Assembly: GCA_947632485.1 (NCBI GenBank)
Contig: CANRPJ010000002.1
Span: 1-64,000 of the forward strand
Direction: 5' to 3'
From: an uncultured Muribaculaceae bacterium
Lineage (GTDB): Bacteria > Bacteroidota > Bacteroidia > Bacteroidales > Muribaculaceae
DNA length: 64,000 nucleotides
The notes below the pieces were generated by a model. That model was not told the DNA's origin, did not search any database, and was given only the letters and a program-made list of their open reading frames with translations. Shown here piece by piece: positions 25,852 through 33,863 of this stretch. A program made the translations under genes and the position numbers. Within the stretch, counting starts at the first letter, position 1. Each line of letters opens with the position of its first letter.

Positions 25852-28053
25852 ATGAAACGAACCCTGCTATTGCTCCTCGTACTGGCCTCGGTGTGCGCCG
25901 TCCGCGCTCAGCGGATAGATATCTCCACCGACAAGACCGATCTGATTCTCAACGTGGCCGACAACGGCCGCCTCTATCAAAGCTATCTCGGCGAAACCCT
26001 TGCCGATAAGGCCGAAGCTGCGAATGTGGCTGCCCAGGCTGTGGATAACCGTTGGGAAGTATATCCCGGAAGCGGTGGAGAAGATTATTACGAGCCGGCT
26101 CTCGCTGCTACACATGCCGACGGAAACCTTACAACAATCCTGAAATACGTGAGCCATAAGCAGATGCCGACCGCCTACGGCAGCGAAACCGAAATCACGC
26201 TGCGCGATGAGCTCTATCCCGTGGAAGTTAAGCTCTACTATCAGGCTTACAGCAAGGAGAATGTAGTGAAAACCTGGTCGGTAATAATCAACAACGGCAA
26301 GAAGCCTATCGACATCTGGCGCTACGCTTCTGCGCTGCTCTATTTCGACCGCGCGGCCTATTATCTCACGGAGTTCTCAAGCGAGTGGGCCCGCGAGGTA
26401 AGAATGGCTACGCAGCAGCTTCAGTTCGGGAAAAAGATTGTAGACAGTAAGCTCGGCAGCCGCGCCGCCATGCATGCGCAGCCCTTCTTCGAGCTTGGTC
26501 TCTCTCAGCCGGCATCGGAGTCGGAGGGTGAAGTGCTGATGGGCACACTGGGCTGGACAGGTAATTTCCAGTTCACATTCGAGGTAGACCACCTCGGCAA
26601 CCTGCGGGTGATTCCCGCTATCAATCCTTACGCTTCCACATGGGAGCTGAAACCGGGAGAGCAGTTCAAGACTCCTGATTTCATCTTTACCCTGTCGCAA
26701 AACGGTACCGGCGAGGGCTCACGCAGTATCCACGACTGGGCACGCCACTATCAGCTCAAAGATGGCGAAGGCGATCGCATGACGCTGCTCAACAACTGGG
26801 AAAATACCTATTTCAGCTTCGATCAGGAGCTGCTCGAGAAGCTCATGAAGGAAGCTCAGGCTCTGGGCGTAGATATGTTTTTGCTCGACGACGGCTGGTT
26901 CGGAAACAAATACCCGCGAAAGAACGACCGGGCCGGACTGGGCGATTGGGAGGTGACCCGCTCGAAGCTACCCGGCGGTATCCCCGCTCTCACGAAAGCG
27001 GCTAAAGATGCAGGGGTGAAATTCGGAATCTGGATCGAGCCGGAGATGGTAAACCCCAAGAGCGAGCTCTTCGAGAAGCACCCCGACTGGGCCTATACGC
27101 TGCCTAACCGCGATACATATTACTTCCGCAATCAGCTCGTGCTCGACCTGAACCGGCCGGAAGTGCAAGACCATGTGTTCAACGTAGTCGATACGATTCT
27201 GGCCAACAATCCTGATGTGGCTTACTTCAAATGGGACTGCAACTCTCCTATCACCAACATTTTCTCCCATTATCTCAAGGATAAGCAGCAGCAGCTTTAT
27301 ATCGGCCACGTGCGCGGCCTCTACAATGTGCTCGCCCGGATCAAGGAGAAATATCCCGACGTGCCGATGATGCTCTGCTCCGGCGGAGGAGGCCGCTGCG
27401 ACTATGAGGCGCTTAAATACTTCACCGAGTTCTGGCTCTCCGACAATACCGACCCGGTAGAGAGACTTTACATTCAGTGGGGCTTCTCGCAGTTCTTCCC
27501 TGCCAAGGCTATGAGCGCCCACGTAACCGACTGGAACCGCAAGGCTTCCATCAAATTCCGTACTGATGTGGCTTCTATGGGCAAACTCGGTTTTGACCTG
27601 GGTCTGAAGAATCTCTCGGCCGCCGACCTGAAATATGTGCAGAAGGCTATCCAGAACTGGAACCGCCTCAAACCGGTGATTCTCGACGGCGACCTCTACC
27701 GCCTCGTTTCGCCCTACGATGGCAACCATACGGCTACAAGCTATGTGGCTCCTGATCAGTCGCAGGCTGTGCTCTTCGCCTTCGATATCAACCCGCGTTT
27801 CGACGAGAAGATCCAGAAGGTGAAGCTGCAGGGGCTCGATCCCGCTAAGCGCTACACGGTGAGGGAAATAAACCGGATGCCAACCACCGACAAGGCCGGT
27901 AACGTGATCGAGCCATCTGACGAGCCCGATCCGAAGCAATGGGCGGAAGACGGGAAGACTTATTCCGGCGACTACCTGATGAAGGTAGGCCTCGATGCCT
28001 TTACGGGAAGCAGCCTCCACAGCCGGGTTGTGGAACTCAACGCTGCCCGATGA
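25852..28053 (+). CDS. Alpha-galactosidase, GH36
   Basis: A 733-residue exported enzyme (signal peptide MKRTLLLLLVLASVCAVRA). It has the GH36 layout: an N-terminal beta-sandwich (about 20-300), a TIM barrel and a C-terminal beta-domain. In the barrel, FLLDDGWFG and WIEPEMVNPKSEL are family blocks, the nucleophile is Asp462 in YFKWDCN, and the acid/base lies in LSDNTDPVERL (about residues 531-534). It releases terminal alpha-1,6-galactose from galacto-oligosaccharides or galactomannan side chains in the periplasm. It stands near, but apart from, the PUL at 33.6-50.6 kb. The sigma/FecR cassette is divergent from it and might regulate it. Confidence 0.93.
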   Translation: MKRTLLLLLVLASVCAVRAQRIDISTDKTDLILNVADNGRLYQSYLGETLADKAEAANVAAQAVDNRWEVYPGSGGEDYYEPALAATHADGNLTTILKYVSHKQMPTAYGSETEITLRDELYPVEVKLYYQAYSKENVVKTWSVIINNGKKPIDIWRYASALLYFDRAAYYLTEFSSEWAREVRMATQQLQFGKKIVDSKLGSRAAMHAQPFFELGLSQPASESEGEVLMGTLGWTGNFQFTFEVDHLGNLRVIPAINPYASTWELKPGEQFKTPDFIFTLSQNGTGEGSRSIHDWARHYQLKDGEGDRMTLLNNWENTYFSFDQELLEKLMKEAQALGVDMFLLDDGWFGNKYPRKNDRAGLGDWEVTRSKLPGGIPALTKAAKDAGVKFGIWIEPEMVNPKSELFEKHPDWAYTLPNRDTYYFRNQLVLDLNRPEVQDHVFNVVDTILANNPDVAYFKWDCNSPITNIFSHYLKDKQQQLYIGHVRGLYNVLARIKEKYPDVPMMLCSGGGGRCDYEALKYFTEFWLSDNTDPVERLYIQWGFSQFFPAKAMSAHVTDWNRKASIKFRTDVASMGKLGFDLGLKNLSAADLKYVQKAIQNWNRLKPVILDGDLYRLVSPYDGNHTATSYVAPDQSQAVLFAFDINPRFDEKIQKVKLQGLDPAKRYTVREINRMPTTDKAGNVIEPSDEPDPKQWAEDGKTYSGDYLMKVGLDAFTGSSLHSRVVELNAAR

Positions 28054-28394
28054 GGTGGATGAAAACGAAAGTGATTGCCACGAAGCTCGTGCCGGAAGGA
28101 CGCTTCGTGGCAATCACCTTATTCGGCCTCGTTTTCACCCGTGATAAGAAGTATATAAACCGCTATATGCTTAATCATGAGCTGATTCATTGCTGCCAGC
28201 AGCTCGAATGGCTCTACATTCCTTTCTATCTGCTCTATCTGGCGGAATGGCTCTGGCATCTGGCACGCCTCCGGTCATGGGACGCTGCTTACCGCGCCAT
28301 ATCATTCGAGCGCGAGGCTTACGCCCACGACCATGATCTGAACTATCTTGGCCATCGCCCGGTCTTTGCTAACTATCGCCGTCGGCAGCGGTAA
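28050..28394 (+). CDS. Small conserved protein with HELIH motif
   Basis: The start overlaps the GH36 stop (ATGA at 28050), giving 114 residues; ATG 28059 is an alternative. It contains INRYMLNHELIHCCQQLEW, a HExxH zinc-metalloprotease-like motif in a helix, a hydrophobic, aromatic-rich stretch (YIPFYLLYLAEWLWHLARL) and later FEREAYAHD, where Glu could be a third metal ligand. The size and motif recall short membrane-associated proteins common in Bacteroidetes that are annotated as hypothetical. Protease activity is only inferred from the motif. The 3' end overlaps the convergent helicase gene by 26 bp. Confidence 0.65.
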   Translation: MRWMKTKVIATKLVPEGRFVAITLFGLVFTRDKKYINRYMLNHELIHCCQQLEWLYIPFYLLYLAEWLWHLARLRSWDAAYRAISFEREAYAHDHDLNYLGHRPVFANYRRRQR

Positions 28395-30531
28395 GAAGGG
28401 CCATGCGCGCGGTGGTCTCGTCGAGTCTCGTTGCGGCATACTCCGCATTGAGCAGGCTATCGGGTAGGTAAGGATCGAATTTGCCGCGTTCCTTCTTCTT
28501 GCGGTTCACGTCCTTAGCCAGTTCCAGCCCTAATTCTCCCGCGGCCACGCCATCGGCATAGCGCCTCATCTGCTCTACCTGACCCGGATTCAGTCCGCTG
28601 ATAGCGAGATGATCGTAAGGAGGATTGATTCCAAGCACCTTGTCGGAGAGCATAGCCAGGGTGCGGTTGGCGCGCATGCCTCCCCACGTGAACCATACGC
28701 TCTCTCCGGTATCTGATATCCACGGCTGCTCGTCCAAGCCCCGGGCGCGATACCAGGCTCTCGCCTGAGCCAGGTGATCGGGAGTGCCCGTAGCCGCGTC
28801 GAGATAGGGATACTGCCCCTCGCCTTCGAGCACCCTCCGCATCTCGGCCGTAACAGCCGCCGAAGTCTCTATCCCGGTGCCCTCAAACATCATCTTCCCT
28901 TTCGCTACCGTGCGGCTCACATAGACCGTGGCCGAGCGCTCCTCCACTGAATCGACTATCCATTTCTCCCCGGCAAGAATGAACACCTCACCGTAATAGG
29001 GCTTGTATTGCACGCTCCCGACACTCTTTCGCGAGCTCTTCTCTATCACCGTATAGTCTTTGGCAGAAGTAAAGGCACTGAAGAAATCGCGCGAAGCAAG
29101 CAGCCGCTCGCTCTCAGGCCCCGGAGCAAGCTGTCCGCCGGAGAGCTGCACGATCACCCCTTTGCCTCCCAGATGGCGCAAGAGCCCTGCAAAAGCTGTC
29201 TCGCTTAGGAAAGAGAAGGCCCCTTCCGAGCAGAGTAACCGGTAAGCCTCAGCGGCATAGAAGCTGCCGCACTGCGAGAGAAGTGACACCAACTGCTGCA
29301 CGATTATCGACATGAACGCCTCCGGAGCCGGCGCCGAATCGAACTTACCGGAGCGCAGAAGCTCCACAACGGCTATATTCTGCACCAGATTGCTCCGGAG
29401 ATGAAACTTATAGTCGTCGCGCTCCTCATCTACGCTATAGAGGCGCAACGCCGCAGGAGCGCCTCTGCGGCCTGAACGGCCAAGACGCTGACGGAGCACG
29501 GAAGGAGAGCCAGCCGTGCCGATCTGAGCTACTGATTCTACTTTACCGATATCCACTCCCAGTTCCATCGATGCGGTGCAGATGGCGGTGACCGGGGTGC
29601 GCCCACGCTGCAATTCCTTCTCCACCTCCTCGCGGTCGCCGCCAGAGAGCGACCCGTGGTGGATCCGGAATTCATTGGGCACTCCGGCGGAGCGGCTCAG
29701 ATCGCCGAGCGTAACGGCATACGCTTCAGCATCTTTACGCGAGTTGGTAAATACCAGATTGTTAGAGCCGCGCAGCCTCCAGAAAAGTTCCTCGGCTATC
29801 TCCGGCTCCGGATTTACCGAAGCCGAAGCCACATATTCCTTCACCGCGATCGCCACTCCCTGCCTCGCCGACCCCGCATCCGGCGATGCGAAAGGCATCT
29901 CTCCTCCCGGCCTCAGAAAGCGCCGCGCGGCCTCCATATCGCCTAAAGTGGCGCTCAGGGCAATCCTCGGCACCCGTCTGCCCAACAATTGCTCCAGGCG
30001 CGCTAAAAGCGACTGCAGCTGCACTCCCCTCTCTGAGCTGAAGAAGGAGTGGAGCTCATCGATCACTACATAGTCAAGGTTCCTCACCGCATCGCGAAGC
30101 CATGACGGCCGCAGCGCAAACATAGCTTCAAGCGATTCGGGGGTGATCAGCAACACTCCTGAAGGACTGCGCGTCACGGCAGCCTTGCGCGAGGCCGCCA
30201 CATCGCCATGCCACGCCGCTATATCTACCGGTATATCCCTCGCCATCTCTTCCAGCCGCCGCTCCTGGTCGTTGATAAGCGCCTTCAGAGGGGAGATACA
30301 CAAGACCCGAAGCCCCGCCTTCTCGGAAGTCAGGATATGGGATAATATCGGAAGAAACGCCGCCTCAGTCTTTCCGCCCGCAGTAGGAGCGCTGATAATC
30401 ACGTCGGTATCAGCACGTAGTATCGGTTCTACCGCCTCGCGCTGCACCGGGCGCAGCTCCTCCCAGCCCTGCGCTCCTACCCAGCGCGCCACCCGCGGGT
30501 CAAGCCTCGATAATACTTCGGAATCCGTCAT
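28369..30531 (-). CDS. Lhr/BrxHI-like DEAD/DEAH-box (DELH) helicase
   Basis: The ATG at 30531 (MTDSEVLSRLDPRVARWV) is a better start than the track ORF's, giving 720 residues. Superfamily 2 motifs are clear: Q-like region LRPVQREAV, Walker A SAPTAGGKTEAAF, PLKALINDQ, motif II DELH in VVIDELHSFF, motif III SAT in RIALSATLG, FTNSRKD, and motif VI LRQRLGRSGRRG. The C-terminal 300 residues resemble the Lhr-like extension (VYVSRTVAKGKMMFEGTGIETS). The length matches BrxHI helicases of type 2 and 6 BREX, which are encoded with BrxD ATPases, and a BrxD-like ATPase lies divergently two genes away. It likely moves on or remodels DNA; the role is inferred. Confidence 0.87.
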   Translation of the reverse strand: MTDSEVLSRLDPRVARWVGAQGWEELRPVQREAVEPILRADTDVIISAPTAGGKTEAAFLPILSHILTSEKAGLRVLCISPLKALINDQERRLEEMARDIPVDIAAWHGDVAASRKAAVTRSPSGVLLITPESLEAMFALRPSWLRDAVRNLDYVVIDELHSFFSSERGVQLQSLLARLEQLLGRRVPRIALSATLGDMEAARRFLRPGGEMPFASPDAGSARQGVAIAVKEYVASASVNPEPEIAEELFWRLRGSNNLVFTNSRKDAEAYAVTLGDLSRSAGVPNEFRIHHGSLSGGDREEVEKELQRGRTPVTAICTASMELGVDIGKVESVAQIGTAGSPSVLRQRLGRSGRRGAPAALRLYSVDEERDDYKFHLRSNLVQNIAVVELLRSGKFDSAPAPEAFMSIIVQQLVSLLSQCGSFYAAEAYRLLCSEGAFSFLSETAFAGLLRHLGGKGVIVQLSGGQLAPGPESERLLASRDFFSAFTSAKDYTVIEKSSRKSVGSVQYKPYYGEVFILAGEKWIVDSVEERSATVYVSRTVAKGKMMFEGTGIETSAAVTAEMRRVLEGEGQYPYLDAATGTPDHLAQARAWYRARGLDEQPWISDTGESVWFTWGGMRANRTLAMLSDKVLGINPPYDHLAISGLNPGQVEQMRRYADGVAAGELGLELAKDVNRKKKERGKFDPYLPDSLLNAEYAATRLDETTARMALLTAADGDS

Positions 30532-30605
30532 GCTATAGAAACGCCCGCGCGCCCCGCGCGGTTTTATTCTCCCAAGCTCCAACTACCTGCCGCCTCCCGT
30601 CGTTA

Positions 30606-30613
30606 TAACTTTG
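30606..30613 (+). promoter_or_regulatory. -7-like box (TAACTTTG) abutting the TerB-gene ATG
   Basis: TAACTTTG matches the -7 consensus exactly but ends one base before the ATG at 30614. If used, transcription would begin inside the start region, so the mRNA would be leaderless or the box is a coincidence. No TTTG lies 19-20 bp upstream. Confidence 0.35.
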
Positions 30614-31729
30614 ATGAATAGCGACGATCTCATATTGACCCCTCTGCTCGATGAGCCTCTCGCTCCTTCCGCGCCGGTGCGGAAGGTTAAGCAAGCCCGC
30701 AGTGAGGAAGATGCTTTCCGCTCGCTCCTGCAGCCCACCCTTGCAGAGACCGATCAGGAGGGTTTCGCCGCTATGCGCTGGGGAGATCTCCTTGGCGCTG
30801 CGGCTGAGGCATTTGGCGCTACTACCGAGATGCTTGCCGATTCGCCATGGCTCGTGCGCCGCTATCTGCTGCGAGTAGGCCTGGCCTGCGCTCCCGATGC
30901 CATGTTGGAACGCCGGAAACTGAAACCAGCCGACTGGGTGATATTGTATCGCACTCAGGTGGATCCGCCGCTTATCCGCACAAGGGGCTACAAAAAGGCG
31001 CTCCTCTACGTGAAGTTCATAACTCTCGTGCTCCCCGACCTCTCACCCGCAGAACTGAAGGAGGCCGCCTCATTAGTGGCCACATGGGTAAAAAATGACC
31101 GCTACAGGCTCCATCTCGCCGCCCTCACCCGATGGTTCTCCCGCCGCAGGCGTCTTCTCGATGCCCGCACCGTCCGCACGGCACGGGAAATTCTCTCGCC
31201 AGAAGATTCAGCACGCATGCTCACCGCCCTGGCTCTCGCTGCCGGACGTCGCGGCCCCTTGCTGCCGCCCGCTTCTCTTGTGAAGCTTGAGAAGGTGGCC
31301 CGACTGCTCGGGGCTCCGGAGAGCGATCCTCACGCGCTGATTCACCGCGCTCTCTGCGGGCAACCGCTCATTCCCGATGAATCTGCCGGATCCGCTCTGG
31401 TCGATCCTAAGCTGCTCAACGAGGTGGCAGTGAGCACCGACCGCGCTCAGGAGTTGCTTTCCGAGGTGTTTGCTGAAAGCGACAATGAGATTCCGCCCTC
31501 GGAAGCCTCTTCCGAGGGCTCCACTGCCGCATTCCTGCGCCTTCTGCTATCGCGCCCGCAATGGACCATGCCGGAGCTCCAGCAGGCATGGGGCGACTCG
31601 CCGGGACGCGCCCTCGAAGCGGCCAACGACTTCGCGATTGAGCGCATTGGCGATACAGTGGCCGACCGCGAGGGAGATACTATCTACATAACCGAAGAAT
31701 ATAAAGACCTTTTGCTTTCAGCCGTATGA
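30614..31729 (+). CDS. TerB-domain protein (TerB core and TerB-C-like C-terminus)
   Basis: A 371-residue, mostly helical protein starting at ATG 30614 (the track counts a TTG before it). The region ALALAAGRRGPLLPPASLVKLEKVARLLG fits the TerB fold, in which a small helical bundle carries a metal-binding or peptide-binding loop. The C-terminal 110 residues, from LLNEVAVSTDRAQELLSEVF through LLSRPQWTMPELQQAWGD and AANDFAIERIGDTVAD, read like the TerB-C domain that links TerB proteins to DNA-processing partners. The N-terminal 60 residues look disordered. It overlaps the BrxD-like ATPase gene by 4 bp and is divergent from the helicase. Its function is unknown; domain calls are by eye. Confidence 0.7.
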   Translation: MNSDDLILTPLLDEPLAPSAPVRKVKQARSEEDAFRSLLQPTLAETDQEGFAAMRWGDLLGAAAEAFGATTEMLADSPWLVRRYLLRVGLACAPDAMLERRKLKPADWVILYRTQVDPPLIRTRGYKKALLYVKFITLVLPDLSPAELKEAASLVATWVKNDRYRLHLAALTRWFSRRRRLLDARTVRTAREILSPEDSARMLTALALAAGRRGPLLPPASLVKLEKVARLLGAPESDPHALIHRALCGQPLIPDESAGSALVDPKLLNEVAVSTDRAQELLSEVFAESDNEIPPSEASSEGSTAAFLRLLLSRPQWTMPELQQAWGDSPGRALEAANDFAIERIGDTVADREGDTIYITEEYKDLLLSAV

Positions 31730-33018
31730 ATACTCCTGCACAATCAGTTATCAAACCGCGCGACCGCGAGGCCGTGATCCGCGCCCTGCGCAGCGGCGTG
31801 GTGCCCGCCGTAGGCCTTCAGCATATTCAGGTAGGGCGCAGTAAAGAGATCGCCTCATTTCTGCGCGATATCGATATCGTGGCCGATGGCGGAAGCGCAT
31901 TCCGGATCGTGGCCGGAGAATACGGCAGCGGGAAGACTTTCTTCCTCTCCCTCGCCAGAAGTCTCGCCCTCGAGAAGGGGCTGCTGGCCATGAGCGCCGA
32001 CCTCTCGCCGGAAAAGCGCTTCCATGGCAGTCAGGGACAGCCGCGCCGGCTGCTGCGGGAGCTGATAACCTCGCTATCTACCCGCACCAAGCGCGACGGC
32101 AATGCCTTGCCGCTCCTGCTGGAGCACATCAACGGACGCGCTCAGGCTGAAGGAGTTTCACCGGCCAATCTGCTCGAACCTCTTATACATCTGCCCGGAG
32201 GCCACGACTTCCGCCGCATCGTGCTGATGGCCGCTGCCGGTGAAGGTCTGGAAAGCGAAGAGGCTCTGAAGTGGCTGCAAGCGGAGTTTGCTACCCGCAC
32301 TGACGCCTACCGGGCTGTAGGCGTGCGCCGTTTCCTCGGCGATGGCGACCTTGGCGCTACCCTCCGGCTCTTTGCGGCCCTCTCCCGCCTTGCCGGCTTC
32401 AAAGGTCTCTGGGTAGGAATCGATGAGCTCGTGAATCTCTACAAAATCACAAACGCACCGTCCCGAAAAGCCAACTACGAAGAAATTCTCTCACTCCTGA
32501 ACGCCACCCTTCAGGGCCACGCCGGAGGGCTCGGAATCGTGCTCGGATCAACCCCGGAAACCATTACCGACACCCGGCGCGGGCTTTACAGCTACGAAGC
32601 TCTCCGGTCGCGCCTCGCAGAAAATGCCCTCTCTGGCACTTCCGGACTCGCCGACTATGATTCAACAGTGCTCCGGTTGCCGAACCTGACCCGCGAAGAA
32701 CTCTTCGTGCTTCTGCAGCGCGTGCGCCGGCTGATTGCGTCAGGAGAACCCGAAATCATGCAGCGCGTGCCCGACGAGGCTCTCGAAGCCTTCATGCGCC
32801 ACTGCTTCAACCGTATCGGAGAAAGCTACTTCCGCACTCCGCGCAACACGCTCAAGGCCTTCATCGACCTGCTCTCACTGCTCCGCCAGTACCCCGACCG
32901 GACATGGCAGTCATTGCTCCCCGGAGTAGGTATTACCCCTGACCTTCAGGCCTCGCCACTGACCGCGCTACTGACCGCGCCTGAATCTACCTCCGACCTT
33001 ACCCACTTCACCCTCTGA
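31726..33018 (+). CDS. BrxD-like ATP-binding protein (BREX-type ATPase domain)
   Basis: A 430-residue P-loop ATPase. Walker A is IVAGEYGSGKTFFLSL near residue 65, Walker B is GLWVGIDELVNLY near residue 230, and LGIVLGSTPETITDTRRGLYSYEALRSRL with a later arginine-rich segment fits the AAA+-like ORC/Cdc6 family that BrxD belongs to. The C-terminal part (YFRTPRNTLKAFIDLLSLLRQ) resembles the winged-helix end of these proteins. In type 2 and 6 BREX, BrxD occurs with a BrxHI helicase. Here both are present but PglX, PglZ and BrxC/PglY are not, and a TerB protein takes their place. It is the last gene of the plus-strand pair. Confidence 0.82.
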   Translation: MNTPAQSVIKPRDREAVIRALRSGVVPAVGLQHIQVGRSKEIASFLRDIDIVADGGSAFRIVAGEYGSGKTFFLSLARSLALEKGLLAMSADLSPEKRFHGSQGQPRRLLRELITSLSTRTKRDGNALPLLLEHINGRAQAEGVSPANLLEPLIHLPGGHDFRRIVLMAAAGEGLESEEALKWLQAEFATRTDAYRAVGVRRFLGDGDLGATLRLFAALSRLAGFKGLWVGIDELVNLYKITNAPSRKANYEEILSLLNATLQGHAGGLGIVLGSTPETITDTRRGLYSYEALRSRLAENALSGTSGLADYDSTVLRLPNLTREELFVLLQRVRRLIASGEPEIMQRVPDEALEAFMRHCFNRIGESYFRTPRNTLKAFIDLLSLLRQYPDRTWQSLLPGVGITPDLQASPLTALLTAPESTSDLTHFTL

Positions 33019-33569
33019 ATCCCAATAACTTATGGTATATTAGAGGGGGCGCGGTGATACCGTATTGCCCTGGTTTGACAGAGTTGCTGTATCTGATTGC
33101 CGATCCTTTCACAGAGCGACAACGTCATAATGTAGACCTCATGTCATTGCGCGTCCCGCTAATTTTATTTATGTGAAAGAAGTGAGTACCGGACAGCGTC
33201 ATCGCTTCGCCGCTTATCAGCATTAAGCAGGAGTTGAGTGAACAGAAAAATCAGAGGAATAAGAAGGATTAAAGGTAGCAGATGAGGAAGATTTATTGTA
33301 AAAGAGGGGGTAATCGAAATTCCAATTCATTCCACCTAAAAAATTTATACTTCTAAAAGAGGTCAAATGTTAAAATCGAGGCAAAAACTCAATTTTTCAG
33401 TTAAAGAATCTTTCGATTTCATAAGTTCTGCTTAACTTTGGCGCGAAAAGTGATTGTCTCTTACATAGAGAGCCTCATTTTTCTTTATGAATTAACCTTC
33501 TTCTTTCGTCTTTATCGGTCTCGGGCGGGAGGGGATATGAGTAATACTGAGACCGCTCAAAGTCTAATC
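33019..33569. other. Intergenic region before the SusC fragment
   Basis: 551 bp without a convincing gene. At 33043-33058 there is GAGGGGGCGCGGTGAT, the same 16 bases as one arm of the hairpin at 39183-39211. The right half (33230-33430) is A+T rich. A TAACTTTG -7 box (33433-33440) lies about 130 bp before the SusC ATG, so the mRNA has a long leader, as is common for Bacteroidales susC genes. Confidence 0.6.
33433..33440 (+). promoter_or_regulatory. -7 box (TAACTTTG) of the PUL
   Basis: An exact consensus match 130 bp upstream of the SusC start. TTTC at 33411-33414, 18 bp upstream, could be a weak -33. Confidence 0.5.
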
Positions 33570-33863
33570 ATGAGAAAACTTTTTCTGATTCTGATGACGA
33601 TGGCAGCATGCGCGTGGGGGCTGCAGGCCCAGACGCGCACTATCAGCGGCACCGTGCTCGATGCAGCTGACAATGAGCCGCTCGTCGGAGCCACGATTGC
33701 TCCGATCGGCGGTGGCCAGGGTGCGGCAGCCGACATCGACGGCAAGTTCACCATCAAGGTGCCCGCCAACGTCACCAAAGCGAAGGTGTCCTATGTTGGA
33801 TACGAGACGCAGACCGTCGACCTCAAGGACGGAAGCGCGGTAAGCGCGGTGACGCCCGTGTGA
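33570..33863 (+). CDS. SusC N-terminal fragment: signal peptide and carboxypeptidase-regulatory-like domain
   Basis: The ATG at 33570 begins a typical SusC start: signal peptide MRKLFLILMTMAACAWGLQAQ, then TRTISGTVLDAADNEPLVGATI through VSYVGYETQTVDLKDG, the 80-residue CarboxypepD_reg-like domain that precedes the plug in SusC proteins. The frame ends at TGA (33861-33863) only a few residues after the domain, where SusC proteins normally continue with TDVVVVAYG and about 130-150 residues of plug. The next ORF begins in another frame with sequence that normally follows the plug. So this is the first piece of a broken or chimeric SusC. Its codons are more G+C rich at position 3 than those of the barrel part. 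Confidence 0.8.
   Translation: MRKLFLILMTMAACAWGLQAQTRTISGTVLDAADNEPLVGATIAPIGGGQGAAADIDGKFTIKVPANVTKAKVSYVGYETQTVDLKDGSAVSAVTPV

Noticed and set aside
28369-33018. Complete BREX system
   Set aside because: No PglX methylase, PglZ phosphatase, BrxC/PglY or BrxA/B is present within the window.
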